Below are positions 25,820-34,709 of a stretch of 64,000 nucleotides of DNA, piece by piece; positions within the stretch are counted from its first letter, which is position 1, and every line of letters starts with the position of its first letter. The translations under genes were made by a program, and so were the position numbers. The notes beneath the pieces were generated by a model, which was given only the letters and a program-made list of their open reading frames with translations, was not told where the DNA came from and searched no databases. The DNA is from JAWKTV01 sp041398905 (GTDB lineage: Bacteria; Planctomycetota; Planctomycetia; Planctomycetales; Planctomycetaceae), in the NCBI GenBank assembly GCA_041398905.1, contig JAWKTV010000003.1, positions 186,001 to 250,000 on the forward strand, written 5' to 3'.

Positions 25820-26796
25820 AGCCCTTCCGTAGAGGGAGTAGAGAGCGGAAGCGCGACCACGTGCCGGCGATACTCCAACACCTCATCGAACGCCGCCCGG
25901 GCCGCGGAGTCGTACTGGAACTCGCGCCGCTCGGCATCCGAGACGACCCGCCGCATGCCGATGGTGATGGCGATGGCATTCGGGAGTCGACCGACCGCCG
26001 CGCTGTCCCACGTCTCCAGCCAGGTCAGCCCGTCGAAGTATTCGAACTGCAGCGCGATGACTTCCGGGGCGATGATTTGCGCGGCTGCGGCGAGGGTCTC
26101 GATGTCCGCCTGGACGTCGGCATAGTCGACGGCGAAGCGGTCCCCCGCGAGTCGCGCGAGACCCTGCGGGCCCGATTCGGTCCCGAGGGACCCCTGCACC
26201 GCGCGCTGCCCCACCTCGCCTTCCAGTCCCCCCATGGACGGGTTGGCCAGAAAATAGGTGATGGACTGCAGATCGCTGCAGCGGGCGGTGATCTCGGTCG
26301 CCGCGAGCACGGGCTGGTAGGTCGCACCGCGTGCGGGGCGGTTGAGATGCAGTGTGATCTTCTGCGCATCACCGATGACGCCAATGCTGCTGTTAATGAG
26401 CGCCTCGGCCCCCGTCGTTTCCTGGTCGGTCGCCGCGCCAAAAGTGGTCGCGGCGGCAGACTCGCTGCCGGTCGCGGCCGAACCGCTGCTGTCGTCCGCG
26501 CCGCCGGCCGCAAGCGTCTCGTCGGTCAGTTCCTCCTCAGCGTCCTCCTGGATGCGGAACACGACCGATTGGATGTCGGTCGAAATCTGCCGGAACAAGG
26601 CGCGGGCGACCCGCGAACGTTCGAGCTGGTTATGTTCGTCGGTGGTGACCCGCACATACAGCGAGATCGCGGAGTAGACCGCGGTGATCAGCAGCACGCT
26701 GAGCGCGAGGGCGACGAGCACCTCCAGCAGCGTAAACGCGGAGCGTCGCCGGGGCGATGCCGTCCGCAGCGAGTTGATTCGTCGGCGAGACATCAC
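25816..26796 (-). CDS. gspJ: Type II secretion minor pseudopilin GspJ
   Basis: A 326-residue prepilin-like protein. Leader RRRSAFTLLEVLVALALSVLL near residue 18 carries the prepilin peptidase site and the Glu at position +5 relative to the mature Phe. It is longer than typical GspJ (about 200-230) because of an Ala/Thr/Glu-rich insertion (about 85-135). The position between gspI and gspK, with ATGA overlaps on both sides, fixes the assignment within the pseudopilus tip complex GspH-I-J-K. No frame disruption. Confidence 0.78.
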   Translation of the reverse strand: MMSRRRINSLRTASPRRRSAFTLLEVLVALALSVLLITAVYSAISLYVRVTTDEHNQLERSRVARALFRQISTDIQSVVFRIQEDAEEELTDETLAAGGADDSSGSAATGSESAAATTFGAATDQETTGAEALINSSIGVIGDAQKITLHLNRPARGATYQPVLAATEITARCSDLQSITYFLANPSMGGLEGEVGQRAVQGSLGTESGPQGLARLAGDRFAVDYADVQADIETLAAAAQIIAPEVIALQFEYFDGLTWLETWDSAAVGRLPNAIAITIGMRRVVSDAERREFQYDSAARAAFDEVLEYRRHVVALPLSTPSTEGL

Positions 26797-27236
26797 TCTC
26801 CCTCCGCCGCGAGCGCGGCTTCCAGGAAGAGGTCGGGGTTCCGAATCAGCCGCGACAACCTGACCGAGTGATACGAAGTCGTCTGCGTCATCGATCCTTC
26901 GATCTTGCGTCCAACAGTCACGTCGAGTTGCACGAGGTCGATGTGCGGGCCTTCCATGACATCCAGTGACCAGACCCAGTCGGGGTCGTCGGTGAAGGTG
27001 GTCTGCTGGGTCGATTGCAGCGGATGCACACCGGCGATGACTTCGTTCAGGACGGTCTCGGCCCGCAAGGCGGCATCGGCTTCAACCTGCGCTTCGACCG
27101 AAGCCCGGCTGCCGATGGAAACGAGCTGTGAAATCGCGGTCATGGCGATCATGAAGATCGCCAGCGAGAGCAGCACCTCGAGCAGCGTCAGGCCGCGACG
27201 CCGTGTGACCTGTCGGTGGCGGCGACATGTCATCAT
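26793..27236 (-). CDS. gspI: Type II secretion minor pseudopilin GspI
   Basis: A 147-residue protein with a prepilin leader (TRRRGLTLLEVLLSLAIFMIA, residues about 11-31) followed by a short globular domain; GspI is the usual small pseudopilin of about this size. Coupled by four-base overlaps to gspH upstream and gspJ downstream. Processed by the prepilin peptidase and thought to nucleate the tip complex in the inner membrane. Confidence 0.75.
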   Translation of the reverse strand: MMTCRRHRQVTRRRGLTLLEVLLSLAIFMIAMTAISQLVSIGSRASVEAQVEADAALRAETVLNEVIAGVHPLQSTQQTTFTDDPDWVWSLDVMEGPHIDLVQLDVTVGRKIEGSMTQTTSYHSVRLSRLIRNPDLFLEAALAAEGE

Positions 27237-27934
27237 CGCGGCACCCGCGGATCATTCGCCCGGACTGTGCCGGTCAGGCCACGGACCGTGAGGTCGATCT
27301 GTCTCTCGTCGTCATCGCGCAGTGACAGTGCGGCATCGTCGGAGGTGCCGTCGGGAAAGAACAGGATTGCCGGCGACCAGCCAACGTCCCGGAGCGTGGC
27401 ACTCTGCGGGATGAGATTGAGCCACTCTTCCGGCAGCCGTTCGGTGGTCAGCGGCTGCATGGCGCCCGTCACGGCACTGGTGCTGTTGGGGTGCTCGAAG
27501 TGGATCCGCTCAGGCAGTTGTCGCGACACCACGGGACCGGTGGAGGTCCCGGCCGTCAGGCCGACGGCGGTCGGTCCGCCTCCCGATCCGCCCGCCGCAC
27601 CGGAACCGTTGGCGCTCTCGGCTTCGGGCCGGTCATTCGGCAGAACGATGTAGCGATGTCCGCCCGGCTCGAAGCGGAACTGATAGGTCAGGCCGGTGTC
27701 GATCGCTTTTGTCCGAGTGTTCGCGAGTTCGACGCGAACCTCGTGGGCCTGTTCCCGAATGGTCCGCTCACCGACGAACCGAAGCAGTGCCGGCCATGAC
27801 AAACTGGCGAGCACCACCAGAATGGCGAGCACCACCCCGATTTCCAGCAGCGTGAAGCCGCGCCGCCCGAGATGACCATTGGCGGTGCGGGTGCGATCAA
27901 CGAATGGGATTCGGCGCGGTCGGGAAAATGTCAT
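27233..27934 (-). CDS. gspH: Type II secretion pseudopilin GspH
   Basis: ATG 27934 gives 233 residues; a longer in-frame start at 27988 overlaps the spacer after gspG. Prepilin leader GRRGFTLLEIGVVLAILVVLA at about residue 25 and a C-terminal globular domain with a Gly/Ser-rich loop (ESANGSGAAGGSGGG) typical of a variable surface insertion. The order G-H-I-J-K is standard, and the gene begins 72 bases after gspG. It adapts the major pseudopilin rod to the tip complex. Confidence 0.75.
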   Translation of the reverse strand: MTFSRPRRIPFVDRTRTANGHLGRRGFTLLEIGVVLAILVVLASLSWPALLRFVGERTIREQAHEVRVELANTRTKAIDTGLTYQFRFEPGGHRYIVLPNDRPEAESANGSGAAGGSGGGPTAVGLTAGTSTGPVVSRQLPERIHFEHPNSTSAVTGAMQPLTTERLPEEWLNLIPQSATLRDVGWSPAILFFPDGTSDDAALSLRDDDERQIDLTVRGLTGTVRANDPRVPR

Positions 27935-28005
27935 CGATCGTCGCACCTCACAACAGCCAGCCCCGGCCCAAGTCGCTGTCGGCGGCAAGGACTGCGACTC
28001 TCACA

Positions 28006-28488
28006 TCACTCGACTTCCGAGACCGTCCAGTTGTTGATGTCGTCCCCCGAGCCGTTGTTATTCTCCCCATCCGGGCCGGCGGACCAGAGCTTTGGCTTAC
28101 CCATCCCGGTGCTGTCGTTCTCGGCGCTGGTCCACTCGTAATAGAGGCGGTGCCCCCAGCCGTCTTTGAACGGCTCGGACGCGACGGCCGGGATCTGGCG
28201 GCCGTCCTTGGTGCGCGGCTTCATCAGCAGCACCCAGACTTCCTCGTTGCCGCTCGCCTTGGGGAATCGGCCGAAGTCGTCCTTGGCGTACAGCTCGATC
28301 GCCGTTTCGGCACTCTTGATGTTGCCCTTCGTGATGTCGATGTAGGCCTGCTGCTGCTGGCCGAGCAGACGCGGGACGACCATCGCGGCAATCACGCCGA
28401 TGATCGCAACCACGATCAGCACTTCCAGCAATGTGAAGCCCCGTCGGCTTCGCAGGGTGTTTCGTCGATCCAATCCATACCGTCGCAT
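28006..28488 (-). CDS. gspG: Type II secretion major pseudopilin GspG
   Basis: A 160-residue protein with leader RSRRGFTLLEVLIVVAIIGVI (cleavage G/F, Glu+5), the following VVPRLLGQQQQAYIDITKG and a C-terminal WGHRLYYEW...PKLWSAGPDG block with the GxDG calcium-binding loop seen in GspG. It polymerises into the pseudopilus that pushes substrates through the outer-membrane secretin. First gene of the - strand operon; the promoter must lie in 28489-28700. Confidence 0.9.
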   Translation of the reverse strand: MRRYGLDRRNTLRSRRGFTLLEVLIVVAIIGVIAAMVVPRLLGQQQQAYIDITKGNIKSAETAIELYAKDDFGRFPKASGNEEVWVLLMKPRTKDGRQIPAVASEPFKDGWGHRLYYEWTSAENDSTGMGKPKLWSAGPDGENNNGSGDDINNWTVSEVE

Positions 28489-28747
28489 CAGTCAAGCCCC
28501 TCGGCGAAACATTGAAAACTGGTCGGCCATCGTCGCGGAACGACGACGCTGAACGGAAGACCCGGTTGCGGACGAATTGGTTTCAACGCTTCCGGCCACT
28601 CCCCATACGGTCACTCAGACCCTATTATCAAGATATACGGATTGAGTCGGGGCGTGTCTACATGGGTTGCGGCGAGTCTGTGACTTGCCGCAACCGGGTA
28701 CCGATGCCTCCATCCATCGTTTTCCGACCAGCGAACGCACCTGCCCG
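28489..28747. promoter_or_regulatory. Divergent regulatory region gspG / DUF1501
   Basis: This 259-base interval separates two divergently read genes. It contains the only clearly AT-rich patch nearby (cctattatcaagatatacgg, 28621-28640), with a TATTAT hexamer at 28623-28628 that could serve as a -10 element. No operator symmetry was recognised. Confidence 0.3.
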
Positions 28748-30204
28748 ATGTCGCTCCATCACTACTCGACGGGCCATTCCGTTGGACCGGCTGACATGTC
28801 GCGGAGGTACTTCTTTTCCGAGTGCAGGCTTGGACTTGCGCCGATCGCGCTGGCTTCGCTGTTTGGCGGCGGTGTCGCCCAAGCGGCCGCGAACGTCGTG
28901 CCGACTCCGGCGGGCAACGATTTCCCGCCCCGCGCCAAACGTGTGATCTACCTGTTCATGGCGGGCGCGCCCAGCCAGCTGGACCTGTTCGATTACAAGC
29001 CCAGGCTGACGGAGCTGGAGGGCAAGCCGATTCCGCCCGAAGTGATTGCTGGTCAGCGTTACGCGTTCATTCAACCCGACGCCGCCGTGCTGGGTCCGCG
29101 GTTCAAGTTCGCGCGACATGGCGAGTCGGGGGCGGAGTTGTCGGAGGTGCTGCCGCATCTGGCGAAGGTGGTCGATGACGTGGCATTCGTGCGGTCCGTC
29201 CATACCGACCTGTTCAATCACGCACCCGCGCAGCTCTTCGTCAACACGGGCAGCGGCATCCCGGGCCGGCCTGGCATGGGGGCGTGGCTCAGCTACGGAC
29301 TCGGCAGCGAATCACGCAATCTGCCGGCGTTCGTTGTGCTCAAGAGCGGCGGCAGCCTCAGCGGCGGGGCCGCGATGTGGAGCAACGGGTTCCTTCCGGG
29401 CAAGCACCAGGGCGTACCGTTCCGCAGCCAGGGAGACCCGATCCTGCAAATCGCCAACCCGGCGGGCATCGATCCGCGGGCGCAGCGGGAGACGCTTGAT
29501 CTGGTGAACGACCTGAATCGTCAGCGGGCGGACCTGCTGGGTGACCCGCAGATCGCGACTCGCATCGAAGCGGGAGAGATGGCGTTTCGCATGCAATCAC
29601 ATGCGCCCAGAGCTGATGGACTTTTCACAGGAGACGGCGGCGACGCTGGAGATGTACGGAGCGAAGCCGGGCGAAGGCGGACACGAGTTCGCGAACAACT
29701 GCCTGCTGGCGCGGCGGCTCGCGGAGCGCGAGGGTGCGGTTCATTCAGGTGTACCATGCCGGCTGGGACCATCACAGCCAGGTGGCGAGCAGGCTGAAGA
29801 GCCAGTGCCAGCAGACCGATCAGGCCTGCGCGGCGCTCCTTCAAGACCTCAAGCAGCGGGGGCTGCTGGACGACACGCTGGTCGTGTGGGGAGGCGAGTT
29901 CGGCCGCACGCCGATGGTCGAAGCGAGCGCGGCCCTCGGTCGATCGCAGGGCCGCGACCATCACCCGCAGGCGTTCACCATGTGGTTCGCCGGAGGAGGT
30001 GTGAAGGCCGGACAGACGATCGGCGGCACCGATGAACTGGGTTTTCACCCGGTGGAGCGTCCAGTGCATATTGCCGATGTGCAGGCAACGATGCTCAAGC
30101 TGCTCGGCATCGATCACGCCCGGCTGACATATCGAGTGGGCGGGCTTGACTTCCGGCTGACCGGCGTCGAGGAACGGCATTTCATCGACGAGTTGATCGC
30201 CTGA
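28748..30204 (+). CDS. DUF1501 secreted protein, frame broken twice
   Basis: Three frame segments form one protein of about 484 residues, the normal family length. Segment 1 (ATG 28748) has a Tat-like leader (MSRRYFF) and AKRVIYLFMAGAPSQLDLFDYKP, the sulfatase-related DUF1501 start. Segment 2 resumes at about 29610 with PELMDFSQETAATLEMYG; segment 3 at about 29733 with VRFIQVYHAGWDHH and WGGEFGRTPMVE, ending at 30204. Each junction is fixed by removing one base. DUF1501 proteins are exported and usually encoded next to a PSD1 cytochrome protein; here none is adjacent (the nearest is at 53 kb). Two breaks in one gene could mean a decayed copy rather than errors. Confidence 0.75.
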
Positions 30205-30281
30205 GGTCGAGCAACTGACACCCGGGCTTTCCGCGACACCCGCCCAACTCGTCCGCTTTCCGTCCATTCAGTGTCCATCGC

Positions 30282-31061
30282 ATGGTTGGTCGATCCCGCA
30301 ACTCACGTCGAAAGCTCTCGGCTGGTCCGCAGCGGAGCTGGCTGTGGGGCCGCAACGCAGTGCTCGAAACCCTCGCCGCCGGCCGATGGCTGCCGCTCGA
30401 ACTGCGCTTCAGCGACGAACTGGATGCCGGCGTCGCCGCGGAAGTCGCCGCGGCGGCTGAGCGTTTGTCGATTCCGGTGAGTGTGCATGGTTCGACGCGG
30501 CTGACCGACTGGTGCGGTCGCAGCGAGCATCAGGGGTTCCTCGCGCTGATGCCCCCCTTTCCGTGGACGAGCGTTGACGAGTTGCTGCCAAGACTCCCGG
30601 ATTCGCCTTTGCTGTTGGTGCTCGACCGCATCCAGGACCCCTACAACTTCGGTGCGATCCTGCGGTCGGCCGAGGTGTTCGGCGTCACGGCGGTGATTGT
30701 GGGTGAGTCGGGGCAATGTGATATCACGCCGCACGTTGCCCGCAGCGCGGCGGGCGCGGTCAATCACCTCACGCTGACCCGCACCGCGAGCCTCGCAGAC
30801 ACGCTGCGGCAACTGCGGGACGAACAGGGTGTCCGCCACTTCGTCGCGGCCGCGGGCGGCGAACGGTCGCCAGCGCGTATCGACATGACGGGCGCGGTTT
30901 CGTTGGTGATTGGCAACGAAGGGGCTGGTATCGCCCCGGCGTTGTTGTCGCTGGCGGAGAGCGTGGTCTCGATTCCCCAGGCGGGTCGGGTCGACTCGCT
31001 CAACGCCGCCGTCGCCGCCGGCGTGCTGCTGTACGAGGCCCGGCGGCAGCGGGATGCGTAA
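30282..31061 (+). CDS. rlmB: 23S rRNA (guanosine-2'-O)-methyltransferase RlmB-type
   Basis: A 259-residue SPOUT enzyme. Substrate-binding N-terminal domain (LWGRNAVLETLAAGRWLPLEL, to about 85) and a trefoil-knot catalytic domain with the three TrmH-family motifs: QDPYNFGAILRSAEVFG (about 117-133), SLVIGNEGAGI (about 207-217) and VDSLNAAVAAGVLLYEA (about 238-254). It methylates the 2'-OH of a guanosine, G2251 of 23S rRNA for RlmB, using SAM. Other TrmH-family specificity cannot be excluded. Stands alone between the DUF1501 gene and the isomerase gene. Confidence 0.88.
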   Translation: MVGRSRNSRRKLSAGPQRSWLWGRNAVLETLAAGRWLPLELRFSDELDAGVAAEVAAAAERLSIPVSVHGSTRLTDWCGRSEHQGFLALMPPFPWTSVDELLPRLPDSPLLLVLDRIQDPYNFGAILRSAEVFGVTAVIVGESGQCDITPHVARSAAGAVNHLTLTRTASLADTLRQLRDEQGVRHFVAAAGGERSPARIDMTGAVSLVIGNEGAGIAPALLSLAESVVSIPQAGRVDSLNAAVAAGVLLYEARRQRDA

Positions 31062-31197
31062 GTCGATCTCGCGATAAGTCTCTCGAGGATGACGGGATTC
31101 GCGCGGGCGCGAACTCAGTTGCAAAACGCTGGCCGGTCCATAACCATCGTCGCATCTTGGCGTAATGCTTCTCCTCTCCGATTTCAGGATCCGCACC

Positions 31198-32226
31198 ATG
31201 TCTCACAGCTTGCCGAAACTGCACAACGCCATGTGGCCCGGCCTCGTCGGCAAGGAAGCCGGGACCGACAACCCGCCCATCAGCCTCGAAAGGATGCTGG
31301 AGCTGACGGCCGCGGCGAATGTCGAAGGCACGACCTTCGATGGAATCGATTACTTCCTGTTCCTCCCGCACACCGATCCCGATGCGAGCGACGATGATCT
31401 GCGCCGCATTGCAGACCTGATCGCGTCGTATGGTTTCAGCGTCGGGTCGCTGGTCGCGCCGGTCTGGCCGGGGACGGTGGGCGACTCGGCGATGGGCGAC
31501 GCCGCCGCGCGTGAGAAGTTCCTCACCGCCGTGAAGAAAGCGTGCCGCATCGCGGGCATCTTCAACGAACATGGCGTGCGCCAGTATGGGGTGATTCGGA
31601 TCGACTCCGCGGAGTTCGGTCTGGAGAAGTGGCGGTCGGACGCGAAGGCCAACACCACGAAGATCGCTGAAACCTTCCGCGAGGCGGCGACGATCGCTGC
31701 CGACCACAACGAGCGGCTCGCCGCGGAAGGTGAGATCTGCTGGGCGGGCATGCACTCGTGGCGGGATATGCTCGATCTGCTGGAGGAGGTCGGCATGCCC
31801 GAAACGCTCGGCTTCCAGGCTGATCTCGCGCACACGTACCTGTACCTGCTGGGCTACAACGCGCCGGAGCACGCGCTGCTGAGGCCGGACCATACCGACG
31901 AGGAGTTCTGGCCGGCTTACAAGCAGATGACCGATGCCCTCCGCCCCTGGACGATCGACTTCCATGTGGCGCAGAACGACGGCACCGTGCATGGCAGCGG
32001 CAGCCACGACAAGACCGGTCGACACTGCCCGGCTGACGATCCGAATGGCAAGCTCGATATCGTCAAGTGTGCCGGGTACTGGCTCGATGGTGCGAGTGAC
32101 CGGGGGATCGAGCATATCTGCTGGGACGGCTGCATGTTCCCGAACAGCACCCTTGAGCAGGCCGAGACGTGGAACACCATCCTCGGGAAGATGATCGAGG
32201 TCCGTGACGCGCACGGCTGGGCCTGA
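31198..32226 (+). CDS. Sugar isomerase/epimerase-like TIM-barrel protein
   Basis: ATG 31198 (342 residues) is preferred over the upstream in-frame ATG at 31165 because LPKLHNAMWPGLVGK follows as a normal N-terminus. It has a TIM-barrel pattern of the AP endonuclease 2/xylose isomerase superfamily: GTTFDGIDYFLF, VGSLVAPVWPG, ETLGFQADLAHTYLYLLG and TIDFHVAQNDGTVHGSG, with His/Glu/Asp positions suited to a divalent metal site. The substrate is likely a sugar or polyol, unassigned. No membrane or export signal. Flanked by rlmB and thiS with separate spacers, so probably monocistronic. Confidence 0.75.
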   Translation: MSHSLPKLHNAMWPGLVGKEAGTDNPPISLERMLELTAAANVEGTTFDGIDYFLFLPHTDPDASDDDLRRIADLIASYGFSVGSLVAPVWPGTVGDSAMGDAAAREKFLTAVKKACRIAGIFNEHGVRQYGVIRIDSAEFGLEKWRSDAKANTTKIAETFREAATIAADHNERLAAEGEICWAGMHSWRDMLDLLEEVGMPETLGFQADLAHTYLYLLGYNAPEHALLRPDHTDEEFWPAYKQMTDALRPWTIDFHVAQNDGTVHGSGSHDKTGRHCPADDPNGKLDIVKCAGYWLDGASDRGIEHICWDGCMFPNSTLEQAETWNTILGKMIEVRDAHGWA

Positions 32227-32344
32227 TCGCCAGCACGAGCGGTGACGCAGACTTCGCGACCCGGTCGCTGACGCGGCGACCGGGTCGCTCTGTTTCGGAC
32301 GCCGATTGCACCGGCACGCATTGTCTGAAGACTCAAGGACTTCG

Positions 32345-32557
32345 ATGCCCGAATCCATCACCATCCATGTCAACGGCGAGCAGCGGAGCATCCAGGCGAC
32401 AACGACGCTCGCCGAGCTGCTGGAATCGCTCAAGCTGAACCCGAAGTTCCTCGCGGTCGAGTGCAACCTGGCGGTCGTCCCCCGCACAACGCATGCCCAG
32501 CACCGGCTCAACGACGGCGACGTGCTGGAGATCGTCACGCTGGTCGGCGGCGGATAG
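32345..32557 (+). CDS. thiS: Sulfur carrier protein ThiS
   Basis: A 70-residue ubiquitin-like protein starting at ATG 32345 (MPESITIHVNGEQR) and ending with the diagnostic C-terminal VGGG/GG, which ThiF adenylates and which becomes a thiocarboxylate donating sulfur to the thiazole ring of thiamine. The typical LAELLESLKLNPKFLAVECN and LNDGDVLEIVTLV blocks are present. No thiG, thiF or other thiamine genes flank it, so it acts with partners encoded elsewhere. ThiS-like carriers for other sulfur pathways look the same. Confidence 0.88.
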   Translation: MPESITIHVNGEQRSIQATTTLAELLESLKLNPKFLAVECNLAVVPRTTHAQHRLNDGDVLEIVTLVGGG

Positions 32558-32589
32558 TGCTTCGACCAGTTCGATGCGGGGCGGCTTGC

Positions 32590-34485
32590 TCATGCCTTGC
32601 GGATGAAATGCTCAGCGTAGCTGCGGACCTGACGACCATTGAGGACGTGGAACATCCGCAGTTGCTGGACGGTCTCCTGGCTGAAGTGGGCCAGCGGGAC
32701 GTGGACGAGACGCTTGCCGTACCGCTTGGCGAGCCGTCGCCAGCCGGCCCCCGGCGCCTGCTCGGACAGGACGGCGATGTGTGGCTCGCGTGAGTGATAG
32801 AGCGCGGCGGCGAGCAAACGCTCCTCAAGGGTGTCCGCGAAGTTGAAGCGGCTGTCCCGCCAGATGTCCGGAATTGGTCGGGGTGGGAACAGAAACATCG
32901 CGCCGCCGTAGGTCGACATCGCGATCCCCGGACCGACCACGTCGCTGTGGAAGTCGGTCGCGAAGAACGATAACGTCGATTCGTCGTGCGTCTCCGCATG
33001 CCAGGTGATCCGCCACGGGTAGTCGCGGGGGTCGGCCGGGGAGTCGAACAGCATCAGCACGCAGTCGAGCGACCCACGGCTGGGGGGGAAGACCTTGACG
33101 TAGAGTTCTCCCGTGTGCCAGTTCCGCAAAGTTTCGCGGATGTCGAGGCCGTCCTTCAGCGACGTGGAGAACTTCTCGGTCCGGGCGAGATCCTGGCCCA
33201 GCAACTTCAGGGCGTGGTCCTTCACGTGCGTACGAAAGCGTTCAATCGCGACGTCTTCGGGGGGCCAACTGCACTGGCGGAACGGGTTCCACTGCATCTG
33301 CCAGCGTTCCTGATCGATGCGGGGCGGCTTGCGGTTGAGCTGCGTCGTCCGCCAATGCACTGGTGGCCCGGGCAGTCGGCTCCGCATCGCGACGATGTCG
33401 CCATCCGGCAGTCGCCCCTGCCCGATCCCCATCGAGAGTTCGTCGCAGGGCAGCACGTCGTCGTAGGGGTACTTGCGGGCCGCCTCGGCCACCTGGATCG
33501 CGAACTGGTCCCCGGCGATCTGCTGGGCCGCGACGATCAGCGTGTACAAGTCGGGTGTCATCCGCCGTTCAATCAGCGACAGGTTGCGGACGTACTTCAT
33601 GTAGTTCCGCAGCAGTTGCGGCGAGATGCGGCGAGCCCGGTTGCCGAGTTCGGCCCGGTAGCCATCGCGGGCAGCCAGCACCAGCGCCTTGATCCCATCG
33701 ACCGACAGGTTCTCGTCGTCATCGAGTTCCGCCCGAGCCTGCTCGTACAGACCGGTGATGAACGGCAACTCTCCCAGCAGGAACATCAGACTGTTCGGGT
33801 CGACACGCAGCAACTCGGGAACCTCACCCTCGACCGGAGTCGGCGATTCCTCGGCCGGTTGCTGATAGGCGTCCCGCACCCACGGCCACTCGACGAGCGA
33901 GCAGATGAACAGAATCGACCCGTGCCTCGATTCGAGTTCGCGAAGCCGGGCCGCCATCGCGCGGACCCGCTCCATCGGCTGTCCCTCAGGCAGCCTCGGC
34001 AGTGCCGGCAGCACCGCCGCTGAGAAGTTGTCGAGTGAAACCTGCTTGAGCGCATACGGGTCTGGCAAGGGTACCGCGAGCGGCTGGAAGCGTTCCACCT
34101 CCTTGTCGACGAACGCCCGCGGCATTCGCTCCTGCATCGCGATCCGTAGCGCCGCGATCACCGGCTGACAGGGATCGATTGGGACATAGTTGCACGCCCG
34201 CGATGGCTGCTCCTCCGTATCGTCATCCGCTCGACGATCGCTGTCGGGCGTCCACTGCCGAGAGGTAAACGGCTGGTACTCGCGCTGCACAACGGCGGAC
34301 ACTTGCGGCAATGACAAGATCGCCTGCTCGACCGCCGGCTGGAACGACTCGGGCAGTGGAACCGCGAGACAGTCGAACTTCTGCGACAGCAGGACGCGAC
34401 GAACTTCGACCGCGTAGTCGCCGCTGCCATGAATCACCGGCAGGCAGGTGATGCGGGGGCTGAATCGCAGGAATTCGTGGAGCAT
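32590..34485 (-). CDS. Large conserved cytoplasmic protein, unknown (possibly DUF5682/TraB-like N-terminus)
   Basis: ATG 34485 gives 631 residues; the frame extends upstream but those codons overlap the sulfatase leader. The N-terminus (ITCLPVIHGSGDYAVEVRRV, then FDCLAVPLPESFQPAVEQAI) resembles the opening of DUF5682/TraB-like proteins, where an (I/V)xHG-like strand is followed by a sentence about ligand or peptide, but this is weak. The middle is helical; the C-terminal third has mixed strands (YVKVFPPSRGSLDCVLMLFD, WRITWHAETHDESTLSFFATD). No signal peptide or membrane helix. Intact and long with normal codon use, so it is a real gene of unknown role. Confidence 0.7.
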   Translation of the reverse strand: MLHEFLRFSPRITCLPVIHGSGDYAVEVRRVLLSQKFDCLAVPLPESFQPAVEQAILSLPQVSAVVQREYQPFTSRQWTPDSDRRADDDTEEQPSRACNYVPIDPCQPVIAALRIAMQERMPRAFVDKEVERFQPLAVPLPDPYALKQVSLDNFSAAVLPALPRLPEGQPMERVRAMAARLRELESRHGSILFICSLVEWPWVRDAYQQPAEESPTPVEGEVPELLRVDPNSLMFLLGELPFITGLYEQARAELDDDENLSVDGIKALVLAARDGYRAELGNRARRISPQLLRNYMKYVRNLSLIERRMTPDLYTLIVAAQQIAGDQFAIQVAEAARKYPYDDVLPCDELSMGIGQGRLPDGDIVAMRSRLPGPPVHWRTTQLNRKPPRIDQERWQMQWNPFRQCSWPPEDVAIERFRTHVKDHALKLLGQDLARTEKFSTSLKDGLDIRETLRNWHTGELYVKVFPPSRGSLDCVLMLFDSPADPRDYPWRITWHAETHDESTLSFFATDFHSDVVGPGIAMSTYGGAMFLFPPRPIPDIWRDSRFNFADTLEERLLAAALYHSREPHIAVLSEQAPGAGWRRLAKRYGKRLVHVPLAHFSQETVQQLRMFHVLNGRQVRSYAEHFIRKA

Positions 34486-34709
34486 CGCCGGGGACCTGTT
34501 TGCTGTTGCGGGGTGGAACCATGATACTCGCGAACGCGCGGCCGGGCGATGATCTCGTGGTGTTCCACCTCCAGTCGATATCGATCGAACGAAGGATTGG
34601 ATACGCGGGGCGCGCCTCGGTTGACGACCCGGAAACTCGCGATGTCGTCTGCGAGCCAGTATCCCGCAGCCTCCGGCCCCGCCCATCACAGAACCACGAC
34701 GAGATATCC

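Noticed and set aside
28748..30204. Programmed frameshifting in the DUF1501 gene
   Set aside because: Two shifts at unrelated, non-slippery sites; consensus errors or gene decay explain them better.
31000..32538. 512-codon - strand ORF
   Set aside because: Antisense to the isomerase gene and thiS; composition is not protein-like.
32986..34023. 345-codon + strand ORF
   Set aside because: Antisense to the unknown 631-residue protein, which has the better composition.
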